This document shows, piece after piece, positions 25,323-33,866 of a DNA stretch of 64,000 nucleotides. Origin of the DNA: Paracoccaceae bacterium. Its GTDB lineage: Bacteria; Pseudomonadota; Alphaproteobacteria; Rhodobacterales; Rhodobacteraceae. Numbering within the stretch: the first letter of the stretch is position 1; each line of letters starts with the position of its first letter. The position numbers and the translations under genes were made by a program. The notes beneath the pieces were generated by a model, which worked only from the letters and a program-made list of their open reading frames with translations, was not told the DNA's origin and ran no database searches. Location: positions 111,041 through 175,040 of the forward strand of contig JAUYQR010000020.1 in the NCBI GenBank assembly GCA_030697175.1, given 5' to 3'.

Positions 25323-28162
25323 CAGCGGACCTCTCGGCTGGGGTCGATGTCGAAGGCGTCGGGGTTGACCTTTTCGCCGGCGCGCAGGGCCATGCGGGAG
25401 AGCGAGGCCAGGGACAGCATCACCGCGCCGAGGACGCAGAGGAACACGCCAAGGTCGAAGATCGCGGCGGTGGCAAGTTCGAACGTCTCGAGCGGCCAGA
25501 GGGTGACGTAGTCGTAGCCGGAGGTGAGGAACGGCAGGCCCATGACCCAAGCGCCGACGCCGGCGAGCGAGGCGACAAGGACGCCCCCACCGATCAGGAT
25601 GTGGTGGTCATATCTCTGGCGGCGGTGGCTCCAGACATAGCCCGAGGCGAGGTATTGCGTGAGGTAGGCGATGGCGAAGACGAGGCCCGCGACGAAGCCG
25701 CCGCCTGGCAGGTTGTGGCCACGCAGGTAGAGATAGACGCCGACCATCATCGCAAGCGGCAGAAGGACGCGGGCGGCGATGGCGAGCATCATCGGGTGCC
25801 GGTCGCCGGCGTCATTGGTGCCGGAGCCGATGGCGCGGAGCCGGGCCGAGACCGTGGGGCTGCGCAACAGCGCTTCGGACAGGGCGAAGATCACCAGGGC
25901 GGCGATGCCGAGAACGATGATCTCGCCGTAGGTGTCATACCCCCGGAAGTCGACGATGATGGTGTTGACCGCGTTGGTGCCGCCCGCGCCGGGTTTCGAC
26001 TGCGCGAGGTGGAAGTGCGAGATCGGGTCGAACGCCGGGGCGCGGGTCATCAGGGCAAGGGCGAGGCCGCCGATGCCGAGCCCCGCGATGCCGGCAATGG
26101 CCGCATCGCGCGCGCGGCGCGGGGCGGTGCTTTCGACGGGCGTGGTTTTCGGCAGGAAGTTGAGGGCGAGGAGCATCAGGAGGATGGTCACCACCTCGAC
26201 CGTGATCTGGGTGAGCGCGAGGTCGGGGGCGGAGAACCACGCAAAGCCGATGGAGATGACAAGGCCGACGATGCCGGTAAGGAGAAGGGCCACGACGCGG
26301 TCGCGGTGCAGGACCACGGTGGCGAGGGCGGCGATCATCAGGATGGCCCAGACGATGACGGGGACAGTGCTGAGCGGCAGGAGCGCCCGGTCGCCGGGCA
26401 GGTGCGTTCCGGTGGCAAAGGCGTAGGCGCTGGCTGCGGCGATGGCGAGGGTGGCGATCGCAATGGCGCGGGTGAGCGAGCCGTTGTGCAAGGTGGCGGT
26501 CAGGTCACGCGCGGCGGCGGCGAGTGGTTCGATCAGGGCGTCGAAGATGCGCTTGGCGTCGGGGCGGGGCGAGGCGTTCCAGATCGCCATCAGGCGGGGG
26601 TGAAGGCCGAGGAGTGCCAGGCCACCGCCGATGGCGGCGAGCGACATCCAGAGCGCGGGGGCTTCCAGCCCGTGCCAGTGGGTGATCTTGACGGCGACCG
26701 CCTCGCCCGTGACGGCGCTGGCGGCAGCGTTCACCAGCCAGCTTGCGGTCAGCATGGGGACAAGGCCGATCAGGACGACAAGGCTGGCGAGGAAGGCGGG
26801 CGCGGCCCAGAGGCCGAAGCCGGGGTCGTGCGGTTTGTGAGGGTAATCCTTGCGCACCGGGCCGAGGAAGCCGTGGGCAAGGAACCGAAAGCTGTAGGCG
26901 ACCGAAAAGAGCGCGCCGATCGTGGCGAGGAGGCCCATCGCCCAAGGCGTGAGCCAGACGGCATGCGCGGCCTCTTCCAGCATCAGTTCCTTGGACAGGA
27001 AACCGTTGAGCGGCGGTATCCCCGCCATCGACAGCGAGGCGAGAAGCGCGATGGTGAAGGTGATCGGCATCAGCACGCGCAGGCCGCCGAGGCGTTTCAG
27101 GTCGCGGGTGTGGGCCTCGTGGTCGACGATGCCGGCCACCATGAAGAGGGCGGCCTTGAAGGTGGCGTGGTTGATGATGTGAAACACCGCGACGGTGGCG
27201 GCGGCCTTGGTGCCGAACCCCAGAAGCATGGTGATGAGGCCGAGGTGGCTGACGGTGGAGAAGGCCAGGAGCGCCTTCAGATCATCCTTGAAAAGCGCGA
27301 TCTTGGCGGCCAGCACCATCGTCACGAGGCCGGTGGTGGCGACGATCCAGAACCATTCGGGCGTGCCGGCCAGCACCGGCCACATTCGCGCCATCAGGAA
27401 CAGGCCCGCCTTCACCATCGTGGCGGAGTGGAGATAGGCGGAGACCGGCGTGGGTGCGGCCATCGCGTGCGGCAGCCAGAAGTGGAACGGAAACTGCGCC
27501 GATTTGGTGAAGGCACCGAGGAGGATCAGGATCAGGGCGGGAATGTAGAGCGGGGAGGCCTGGATCAGCGCCTTGTTTTGCAGGATCACGGTCAGGTCGT
27601 AGCTGCCGACGATGTTGCCGAGGATCAGCATTCCCGCGATCATCGCCAGCCCGCCGCCGCCGGTGACGGCCAGCGCCATGCGCGCGCCCTGGCGGCCTTC
27701 GGGCAGGTGTTTCCAGTAGCCGATCAGCAGGAAGGACGACAGCGAGGTCAGTTCCCAGAAGATCAGGAGCAGGAGGATGTTGTCGGACAGCACGATGCCG
27801 ACCATCGCGCCCTGAAAGAGGAGGAGGTAGGTGTAGAACTGGCCCATCGGATCGCGCGCCGCAAGGTAGAAGCGGGCATAGAGGATGATGAGGAGGCCAA
27901 TGCCGAGGATCAGCCCGGCGAAAAGGAGGCCGAGACCGTCAAGAAAGAAATTGGCGTTGAGGCCGAGGGAGGGGAGCCAGTCGATGCGGGTCTGCACCAC
28001 CTCGCCGCGCAGGACGGCGGGCGCGTGGAAGGCGAGGAGGAGGAGGGCTGTCGCGGTGACGAGGCCGGTGGCAAGCGCGCAGGCGTTGCGACCAAGGCGG
28101 ATCGTCAGGCCTGGAAGAAGCGCACCAAGGAAGGGAAGTGCCGCAATCAGCGCGAGTGACAT
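25322..28162 (-). CDS. phaA: Pha/Mrp-type cation/proton antiporter fused subunits A and B
   Basis: A 946-residue protein combining MrpA and MrpB, as usual in alphaproteobacteria. The first 500 residues are NuoL-like: FFLDGLGLLFAGLILGIGLL, FWELTSLSSFLLIGYWKHLP, FTKSAQFPFHFWLPHAMAAP, and SAYLHSATMVKAGLFLMARM. The middle adds the MrpA extension (TVEVVTILLMLLALNFLP). The last roughly 140 residues are MrpB-like: LLPLAMMVGVYLYLRGHNLP, GGGFVAGLVFAIAYLTQYLA. The start at 28162 (MSLALIAALPFLGALLPG) puts the first helix at the N-terminus. It is the first gene of phaA(B)CDEFG, which exchanges Na+ or K+ for protons for pH and salt homeostasis. Confidence 0.95.
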   Translation of the reverse strand: MSLALIAALPFLGALLPGLTIRLGRNACALATGLVTATALLLLAFHAPAVLRGEVVQTRIDWLPSLGLNANFFLDGLGLLFAGLILGIGLLIILYARFYLAARDPMGQFYTYLLLFQGAMVGIVLSDNILLLLIFWELTSLSSFLLIGYWKHLPEGRQGARMALAVTGGGGLAMIAGMLILGNIVGSYDLTVILQNKALIQASPLYIPALILILLGAFTKSAQFPFHFWLPHAMAAPTPVSAYLHSATMVKAGLFLMARMWPVLAGTPEWFWIVATTGLVTMVLAAKIALFKDDLKALLAFSTVSHLGLITMLLGFGTKAAATVAVFHIINHATFKAALFMVAGIVDHEAHTRDLKRLGGLRVLMPITFTIALLASLSMAGIPPLNGFLSKELMLEEAAHAVWLTPWAMGLLATIGALFSVAYSFRFLAHGFLGPVRKDYPHKPHDPGFGLWAAPAFLASLVVLIGLVPMLTASWLVNAAASAVTGEAVAVKITHWHGLEAPALWMSLAAIGGGLALLGLHPRLMAIWNASPRPDAKRIFDALIEPLAAAARDLTATLHNGSLTRAIAIATLAIAAASAYAFATGTHLPGDRALLPLSTVPVIVWAILMIAALATVVLHRDRVVALLLTGIVGLVISIGFAWFSAPDLALTQITVEVVTILLMLLALNFLPKTTPVESTAPRRARDAAIAGIAGLGIGGLALALMTRAPAFDPISHFHLAQSKPGAGGTNAVNTIIVDFRGYDTYGEIIVLGIAALVIFALSEALLRSPTVSARLRAIGSGTNDAGDRHPMMLAIAARVLLPLAMMVGVYLYLRGHNLPGGGFVAGLVFAIAYLTQYLASGYVWSHRRQRYDHHILIGGGVLVASLAGVGAWVMGLPFLTSGYDYVTLWPLETFELATAAIFDLGVFLCVLGAVMLSLASLSRMALRAGEKVNPDAFDIDPSREVR

Positions 28163-28314
28163 ATTGAGCGGCTTCCTCGTCGTGGCCCGGCGGATTGGCG
28201 CGCAGAATGCATCGCGGTGGGTTTTGGGTAACCTATCAATTCCTGCGCCGGGTTCAAGGCCGGACGAAGCGAACCGCACGGGTTGGTGCGGTTCGCGGGA
28301 GTTTCAGGTGGCGG

Positions 28315-29115
28315 TTACACCTGTTCGGTGACGCCTTCGGGCAGTTTTGCCCCGGTCATGAACGCCACAGCATCGGACATCGAGTAATCCGACGGCTTGA
28401 TCACGCAAAGCCTGCGGCCAAGGCGGTGGATGTGGATGCGGTCGGCCACCTCGAACACATGCGGCATGTTGTGGCTGATCAGGATGATCGGGATGCCGCG
28501 CGCGCGGACATCGCGGATCAGTTCCAGCACACGGCGGCTTTCCTTGACGCCGAGGGCGGCGGTGGGTTCGTCGAGGATCACGACCTTCGATCCGAAGGCG
28601 GCGGCACGGGCCACGGCGACGCCCTGGCGCTGGCCGCCCGACAGGGTTTCAACCGGCTGGGTGATGTCCTGAATGGTCATCAGGCCCAGTTCGGTGAGCT
28701 TGTCGCGGGCGAATTTCTCCATCCGCGCGCGGTCCATCTTGCGAAAGACCGATCCCATGATGCCGGGCTGGCGCCATTCGCGGCCGAGAAACATGTTGTC
28801 GGCGATCGACAGGGCCGGCGACATGGCGAGGTTCTGGTAGACGGTTTCGATGCCGAGGGCGCGGGCGTCCTCGGGGCTGCGGAAGTTGACCGGCTTGCCG
28901 TCAAGCAGGATCTCGCCGTGGTCGGGCACGACCGCGCCCGACAGCGCCTTGATCAGGGTGGATTTGCCGGCGCCGTTGTCGCCGATGACGGCGATGATCT
29001 CGCCCGGCATCAGTTCGAAGTCGGCGCCGCTCATCGCGACCACGGTGCCGTAGCGCTTCATCAGGCCCTTGGCCTGAAGGATCGGCGTCACGGTCCCCAT
29101 TTCCTGCGCACTCAT
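28315..29115 (-). CDS. frcA: sugar ABC transporter ATP-binding protein (FrcA-like)
   Basis: A 266-residue ATPase with one nucleotide-binding domain, unlike the two-domain RbsA type. Walker A is GDNGAGKSTL, the Q-loop is YQNLAMSP, the signature is LSGGQRQGVAVARA, Walker B is VVILDEPTAAL and the switch histidine is ISHNMPHVF. Single-domain ATPases are characteristic of the FrcBCA fructose importer of rhizobia. The ATG at 29115 overlaps the permease stop (ATGA). It powers uptake together with FrcC and FrcB. A 152-base gap without features separates its end from phaA. Confidence 0.93.
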   Translation of the reverse strand: MSAQEMGTVTPILQAKGLMKRYGTVVAMSGADFELMPGEIIAVIGDNGAGKSTLIKALSGAVVPDHGEILLDGKPVNFRSPEDARALGIETVYQNLAMSPALSIADNMFLGREWRQPGIMGSVFRKMDRARMEKFARDKLTELGLMTIQDITQPVETLSGGQRQGVAVARAAAFGSKVVILDEPTAALGVKESRRVLELIRDVRARGIPIILISHNMPHVFEVADRIHIHRLGRRLCVIKPSDYSMSDAVAFMTGAKLPEGVTEQV

Positions 29116-30188
29116 TGCGAAGCCCTCCGCAGCCATTGGTCAAGCGAAACGGCGATGATGACAAGGCAGCCCGCCGCGAACTTCTGCCAGTAGTCGTCGA
29201 CCCCGGCCAGCGAGAGGCCGGTGATGAACACGCCCACGATCATCGCGCCAAGGACCGAGCCGATGATCGAGCCGCGCCCGCCGAACAGCGAGGTGCCGCC
29301 GATCACCACGGCGGTGATCGAGGCGAGGTTCACGTCGGAAAACGCGATCGGCGAGACCGAGCCGACGCGACCGACGGCGACCCAGGCGGCAAAGCCGCAG
29401 ATCAGGCCGGCGACGGTGTAGACCGAGACGAGCGTTCGGTCGACCTTGATGCCGGACAGCATGGCGGCGTCGGGATCGTCGCCGATGGCGTGGACGTGCC
29501 TGCCCCAGGCGGTGTGGTTGAGGACATACCACAGGACGGCCGCCAGCAGGATCAGGGTGATGCCGCCGTAGCTGATGCTGGCGCCGCCGAAGTTGAAGCC
29601 CTGCCCGAAGAACAGAAGGAAGGGGGCGTTGGCCTCGATGTCGACGTTGCGGATGGATTCGGACTGGGAATACCACAGCTTGACCGATTCAAAGATCGAC
29701 AGGGTGCCGAGCGTGACGATGAATGGCGGCAGGCGCATCTTGGTGACGAGAAGGCCGTTCACGAGGCCCATGACGCCGCCGACAAACACGCCGATCAGGA
29801 TGGCGAGGCCGACTGGCAAACCCGCGAACACGGCGAGGTTGCCCATGACGAGCGAGCTGAGAACGAGAATGGCGCCAACCGACAGGTCAATGCCTGCGGT
29901 CAGGATGATGAGGGTCTGGGCGAGGGCGACAAAGCCCGTCACGGTGACCTGTTTCAGGATCGTCGACAGGGCGCCGACGCCAAGGAAACGCGGGGCGACG
30001 ATGCTGAAGGCCACGATCGACAGCAGCAGGACCAGCGCCGGGATCATGGTCGGGTTGCGGCGCAGGAAGTTGCGCAGCTTGTGGATGAAGGTCTTGTCAT
30101 CCCGCTCGAAGCTGGCAACCGCCGTATCGGCCTTGGTCAGGGTCGCTTCGTAATCGGAGATTGTCTTGGTCGGTGCGTCGCTACTCAT
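29112..30188 (-). CDS. frcC: sugar ABC transporter permease (FrcC-like)
   Basis: A 358-residue inner-membrane permease of the ribose/fructose (CUT2) type. After a cytoplasmic N-terminal arm of about 45 residues, it shows ALAQTLIILTAGIDLSVGAI, the CUT2 signature, then TLGTLSIFESVKLWYSQSES, VGRVGSVSPIAFSDVNLASI and TSLFGGRGSIIGSVLGAMIV. Eight to ten hydrophobic segments are present. It is coupled to the ATPase gene. The 110-base gap upstream, before the binding-protein gene, contains a weak hairpin (GGGCG/CGCCC near 30248) that could lower downstream expression. Confidence 0.94.
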   Translation of the reverse strand: MSSDAPTKTISDYEATLTKADTAVASFERDDKTFIHKLRNFLRRNPTMIPALVLLLSIVAFSIVAPRFLGVGALSTILKQVTVTGFVALAQTLIILTAGIDLSVGAILVLSSLVMGNLAVFAGLPVGLAILIGVFVGGVMGLVNGLLVTKMRLPPFIVTLGTLSIFESVKLWYSQSESIRNVDIEANAPFLLFFGQGFNFGGASISYGGITLILLAAVLWYVLNHTAWGRHVHAIGDDPDAAMLSGIKVDRTLVSVYTVAGLICGFAAWVAVGRVGSVSPIAFSDVNLASITAVVIGGTSLFGGRGSIIGSVLGAMIVGVFITGLSLAGVDDYWQKFAAGCLVIIAVSLDQWLRRASQ

Positions 30189-30298
30189 GTGCAGTCTTCC
30201 CCCCCCCGGATGACGCTGATGCCGTTTCAGGCACCGCTTAAGAAGAAGGGCGACTGTAAAGCCGCCCCTCCCATAATCAACTCAAACCTGATGGCGGC

Positions 30299-31309
30299 TT
30301 AGCCCCAGCAGAGCTCGGTGCCTTTGGTGGTGTCGATCGACGGGACGCCATCAACCGGCTTGTCGGTGACGAGGTTCACGCCGGTGTTGAAGAAGGTCAG
30401 GCCTTCGGTGACGGTCGGCTTGGTGCCGTCCTTGGCGAAGGCGACGATCGCTTCGATGCCCTTGGAGGCCATCAGCAGCGGATACTGCTGCGAGGTTGCG
30501 CCGATCACGCCGGACTTGACCGAAGCCACGCCGGGGCAGCCGCCGTCAACCGAAACGATGATCGCCTGGCCTTCCTTGCCGGCATTCTTGAGCGCCTGGT
30601 AGGCACCTTCGGCAGCCGGTTCGTTGATCGTGTAGACCACGTTGATGTCGGGGTCTTTGGCGAGCAGGGTTTCCATCGCGCGCAGACCGCCTTCGGGGTT
30701 TGCATCCGAGGATTCGTGGCCGATCACGCGCGGATCGGTTTGCGACCCGAGCACGGTCAGATCCGGCACTTCGATGCCGAAGCCGGTCAGGAAGCCGGTG
30801 TTGCGCTGCACATCGACCGAGATGTTGTCCTTGTTGATGTCCAGCAACGCGATCTTGGCGTTGGCGGCTTCGGCCCCGAGCGTGGCGGCAGCCCATTTGC
30901 CGATCAGAAGACCTGCTTCGAAGTTGTCGGTGGCAAAGGTGATGTCCTGCGCTTCGGTGTCAGCCAGGGGCGTGTCGAGGGCGATGACCAGGATGCCGGC
31001 AGCGCGGGCGTCCTTGAGGGCCGGGCCGACGCTGTCGTTCGACGGCGTGATCAGGATACCCTTGGCGCCAGCGGCGATGCAGTTTTCGATCGCGGTGATC
31101 TGCGGGGCGGCGTCGCCGTCCTTTTCACCGGCATAGGCCTGGAAATCGAGGCCGGCTGCGGTGGCGGCAGCCTCGGCGCCTTCTTTCATTTTCACGAAGA
31201 AGGGGTTGGTGTTGTTCTTGGTGATGAGGCAGGCCAGATCGGCGGCAGAAGCGGTGCCAGCCAACAAGGCCAGCGCACCGGCGCCGAGCAGAAGCTTGGT
31301 CAGTTTCAT
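30299..31309 (-). CDS. frcB: fructose-type sugar ABC transporter substrate-binding protein
   Basis: A 336-residue periplasmic protein. The signal peptide [20 protein letters not shown] ends with ASA just before [20 protein letters not shown]. Middle segments [52 protein letters not shown] and [20 protein letters not shown] follow rhizobial FrcB closely by memory, including C-terminal [19 protein letters not shown]. It should bind D-fructose and possibly ribose or mannose. GGAGG lies upstream of the ATG at 31309. Transcription is probably controlled by the palindrome and divergent ROK regulator upstream. Confidence 0.93.
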   Translation of the reverse strand: MKLTKLLLGAGALALLAGTASAADLACLITKNNTNPFFVKMKEGAEAAATAAGLDFQAYAGEKDGDAAPQITAIENCIAAGAKGILITPSNDSVGPALKDARAAGILVIALDTPLADTEAQDITFATDNFEAGLLIGKWAAATLGAEAANAKIALLDINKDNISVDVQRNTGFLTGFGIEVPDLTVLGSQTDPRVIGHESSDANPEGGLRAMETLLAKDPDINVVYTINEPAAEGAYQALKNAGKEGQAIIVSVDGGCPGVASVKSGVIGATSQQYPLLMASKGIEAIVAFAKDGTKPTVTEGLTFFNTGVNLVTDKPVDGVPSIDTTKGTELCWG

Positions 31310-31389
31310 TGGTAGTCCTCCCAAAAGTGACGGGCTTGCTGCCCGGCTGTGATTCCGTCGCAGGTGCCAAAGGCGCTGCGGCGAGAGCG

Positions 31390-31418
31390 AGTTGACCCGA
31401 TTCCGGCACATGCGTCAA
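31390..31418 (-). promoter_or_regulatory. possible frcB promoter
   Basis: On the minus strand, TTGACG (31418-31413) is followed after 17 bases by TCAACT (31395-31390). These match the -35 hexamer well and the -10 only partly. The palindrome at 31425-31441 lies just upstream of the -35. Confidence 0.35.
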
Positions 31419-31424
31419 GATAAT

Positions 31425-31441
31425 TAAATCACTCTGATTTA
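31425..31441. promoter_or_regulatory. palindromic operator between frcB and frcR
   Basis: TAAATCACTCTGATTTA: perfect 7-base arms around a 3-base centre, in the 189-base divergent gap. Its AT-richness and position next to a TTGACA (31445-31450) facing frcR and a TTGACG facing frcB suit a site for the ROK regulator controlling both genes. Confidence 0.65.
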
Positions 31442-31498
31442 TTATTGACAGGATGCCGTTTTCTTACGCACTCTGCCTTTTGGAACGCGGGGGGAATC

Positions 31499-32728
31499 GT
31501 GAAGCATCTGGTGGACAGCGCGGCGGACGCACGGTCACTGGCCGAGGCGTCATCGCTGCGCGGGTCGAACCAGTCGGGGATGCGGGCGCATAACGAGCGG
31601 CTGGTGCTGAGCCTTGTGCGCCAGCAGGGATCGCTGGCGAAATCCGACATTGCGCGGATTTCCGGCCTGTCGGCGCAGACCGTTTCGGTGATCATGCGCA
31701 GTCTGGAGCAGGACGGGCTCTTGCTGCGCGGCGAGCCGGTGCGGGGCCGGATCGGCCAGCCGTCGGTGCCGATGTCGCTGGCGCCGGACGGAGCGTATTT
31801 CCTGGGGCTGAAGATCGGGCGGCGGTCGGCGGATCTGGCGCTGGTGGATTTCCTCGGTCGGGTGCGGGGGGCGCGGCGCAAGGTCTACCGCTATCCGACG
31901 CCGGGTGCGGTGGTGGCCTTCGTGGCCGAGGCGCTGCCCGCGTTGATCGCCAGCCTGCCGGAAGGCCAGCGCGACCGGGTCGGGGGTCTTGGCGTGGCGA
32001 TGCCGTTCCAGTTGTGGAACTGGGTCGATTACATCGGCGCGCCGCAGGCCGAGATGGATGCCTGGCGCGACCGCGACGTGCAGGCGGAACTGGCGGCGCT
32101 GGCGGGGATGCCGGTCTACCTGCAGAACGACGCGACGGCGGCCTGCGGCGCGGAACTGGTGTTCGGCACCGGCGAGCGGCCGAAGGATTTCCTGTATTTC
32201 TACTTTGGCTACTTCATCGGCGGCGGGCTGGTGCTGAACGGGCAGCTTTACACCGGACGGCACGGCAACGCGGCGGGGGTCGGGCCGATGCCGGTTCCGG
32301 GGCCGGACGGGCGGATGCGGCGGCTCTTGACGGTGGCGTCGATGTCGGTGCTGGCCGAGGCGATGGAGCGGGCGGGCGAGCCGTCGGACCAGTTGTGGGA
32401 ACGCCCCGACCGCTGGGAGATCGGCGAGGAAATTCTGGACACCTGGATCGAAGGCGCGGCCGAGGGGCTGGCCAGCGCCACGATGAGTGCGGCGGCGCTG
32501 CTGGAAATGGAAGCGGTGCTGATCGACGGGTGGATGCCGGTGGACATCAGGGCCGAGGTGGTGCGGCGGACGGAAGCCGCGCTTTACCGGCTGGACCTGT
32601 CGGGGATCGAGCCGCCGGTGATCCGGGAAGGCACGGTCGGAGCGGAAGCGCGGGCGCTGGGGGCGGCGGCGATCCCGCTGTCGCAGCGCTATCTGATCGA
32701 CCAGAACGCGGCGGCGCGCGAGGGCTGA
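31499..32728 (+). CDS. frcR: ROK-family transcriptional regulator of the fructose transporter
   Basis: A 409-residue regulator. The N-terminal winged helix-turn-helix is visible around NERLVLSLVRQQGSLAKSDI and ARISGLSAQTVSVIMRSLEQ; the sugar-kinase-like domain follows with GLKIGRRSADLALVDFLG, YLQNDATAACGAELVFG and GYFIGGGLVLNGQLYTGRHG. The zinc-binding cysteine cluster of ROK kinases is missing, as expected in this regulator subfamily. The start is taken as GTG at 31499 preceded by a purine-rich GGGGGAA; an ATG at 31445 would overlap the promoter-like region. Divergent orientation from frcBCA and the shared palindrome suggest repression relieved by sugar. Confidence 0.9.
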   Translation: MKHLVDSAADARSLAEASSLRGSNQSGMRAHNERLVLSLVRQQGSLAKSDIARISGLSAQTVSVIMRSLEQDGLLLRGEPVRGRIGQPSVPMSLAPDGAYFLGLKIGRRSADLALVDFLGRVRGARRKVYRYPTPGAVVAFVAEALPALIASLPEGQRDRVGGLGVAMPFQLWNWVDYIGAPQAEMDAWRDRDVQAELAALAGMPVYLQNDATAACGAELVFGTGERPKDFLYFYFGYFIGGGLVLNGQLYTGRHGNAAGVGPMPVPGPDGRMRRLLTVASMSVLAEAMERAGEPSDQLWERPDRWEIGEEILDTWIEGAAEGLASATMSAAALLEMEAVLIDGWMPVDIRAEVVRRTEAALYRLDLSGIEPPVIREGTVGAEARALGAAAIPLSQRYLIDQNAAAREG

Positions 32729-32740
32729 GGGCGCGCGCGG

Positions 32741-32770
32741 GGCTGGCCGCAGAGGGTTTCACACCGTCCC
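32741..32770. repeat. degenerate copy of the GGGTTTCACACC dispersed repeat
   Basis: Nearly identical to 35725-35754 (shared GGCTGGCCGC and GAGGGTTTCACACC), placed 12 bases after the frcR stop. The second hairpin arm is degraded here. Confidence 0.6.
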
Positions 32771-32806
32771 GCACCGGCCGGGCCACGGGCCGCGCGTTCT
32801 GTGCGC

Positions 32807-32827
32807 AAACTCTCCACTGGAGAGTTT
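32807..32827. terminator. bidirectional hairpin between convergent frcR and the EamA permease
   Basis: Perfect ten-base arms (AAACTCTCCA / TGGAGAGTTT) around a single central base, with A-run and T-run at the two ends, so it can serve as a Rho-independent terminator on either strand. It lies between two convergent stop codons. Confidence 0.72.
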
Positions 32828-32878
32828 CTGATCGCCCATCAGCCACCCGTGGAGCATCTTTCCAGAGAGGAAGCTGGG

Positions 32879-33793
32879 TCAGGGGGTCATTGCCTTGCGC
32901 TGCGTTGCGCGTTCGAGGCCAAGCTGGCGTTCGCGCCAGATGATCAGGACGCCGGCGGTGACGATGAGGGCAGCACCGCCGAGCATCGTCCAGGTGGGGA
33001 TTTCGGCGAAAGCGAAGTAGCCGATCAGAAGCGCGAAGATCATCGAGGCGTAGTCGAAGGGGGCGACCAGCGAGGCGTCGGCCTCGCGGTAGCTGGAGGT
33101 CAGGAGGATCTGGCCGAGGCCGCCGAGGAGGCCTGCGCTGACGAGAAGGGCGGTTTCAGTGGGCGTGGGCCAGACCCAGCCGAAGGGCACAGTGACCAGC
33201 GACAGGGCCGTGGCGGTAAGCGAGAAGTAGAAGACGATGGCGGCGGTCTTTTCGGTGTTCACCAGCTTGCGGACGAAAACCTGGGCCAAAGCGGCAAAGA
33301 CCGCGCCGCCGAGGACCAGCATCGCGCCGAACGCCTCGGCGGTGCCGGCCTTGTCCGGGCTGATCGAAAGGCGCGGGGCGAGGACGATCAGCACGCCCGT
33401 CATGCCGAGCGCGACGGCCGAGATGCGGAAGGCGCGCACCTCCTCGCCCAGAAACATCGCGGCGAAAACCACGGTCAGAAGCGGGGCCGCGTAGCCGATT
33501 GCGGTGACCTCGGGCAGGGGCAGGTAGCCAAGGCCGGCAAAGCCGAGGCCCATCGCCAGCGTGCCGACGACGCCGCGCCAGAGATGGCCCATCGGCGCGT
33601 TTGCCCTGAGGCCGGTGGCAAGCTCGCCCCGCCACACCAGCCAGGCGACGATCACCGGGATGGCGAAGGCGGAGCGGAAGAACACCGCCTGACCGGCCGG
33701 GACGTGCTGCGCCGTTGCCTTGATCAGCGAGGCCATCACGATGAAGACGAGGACGGAGGCGAGTTTCAAGGCGATGCCGCGCAGGGGACGCAT
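32879..33793 (-). CDS. EamA/DMT-family transporter
   Basis: A 304-residue inner-membrane protein with about ten hydrophobic segments in two EamA repeats. Marks are FFRSAFAIPVIVAWLVWRGE, YLPLPEVTAIGYAAPLLTVV, FAAMFLGEEVRAFRISAVAL, and in the second half SYREADASLVAPFDYASMIF and FAEIPTWTMLGGAALIV. The start at 33793 (MRPLRGIALKLASV) is chosen over an upstream frame because it begins just before helix 1. Substrate unknown; family members export metabolites or amino acids. It is divergent from adenine deaminase with 73 bases between. Confidence 0.92.
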   Translation of the reverse strand: MRPLRGIALKLASVLVFIVMASLIKATAQHVPAGQAVFFRSAFAIPVIVAWLVWRGELATGLRANAPMGHLWRGVVGTLAMGLGFAGLGYLPLPEVTAIGYAAPLLTVVFAAMFLGEEVRAFRISAVALGMTGVLIVLAPRLSISPDKAGTAEAFGAMLVLGGAVFAALAQVFVRKLVNTEKTAAIVFYFSLTATALSLVTVPFGWVWPTPTETALLVSAGLLGGLGQILLTSSYREADASLVAPFDYASMIFALLIGYFAFAEIPTWTMLGGAALIVTAGVLIIWRERQLGLERATQRKAMTP

Positions 33794-33866
33794 GGGGGGC
33801 TTTCGGTGTGGTTTCGGGCTGGACGGGCGGTCGTGCTTACGCTTCCCTACCTGAAAGGAGAATGCC

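Noticed and set aside
25601..28159. An 852-codon plus-strand open frame opposite phaA
   Set aside because: It is antisense to the clear PhaA/B protein, is made of charged low-complexity residues (Glu, Gly, Asp, Arg) typical of high-GC shadow frames, and shows no domain.
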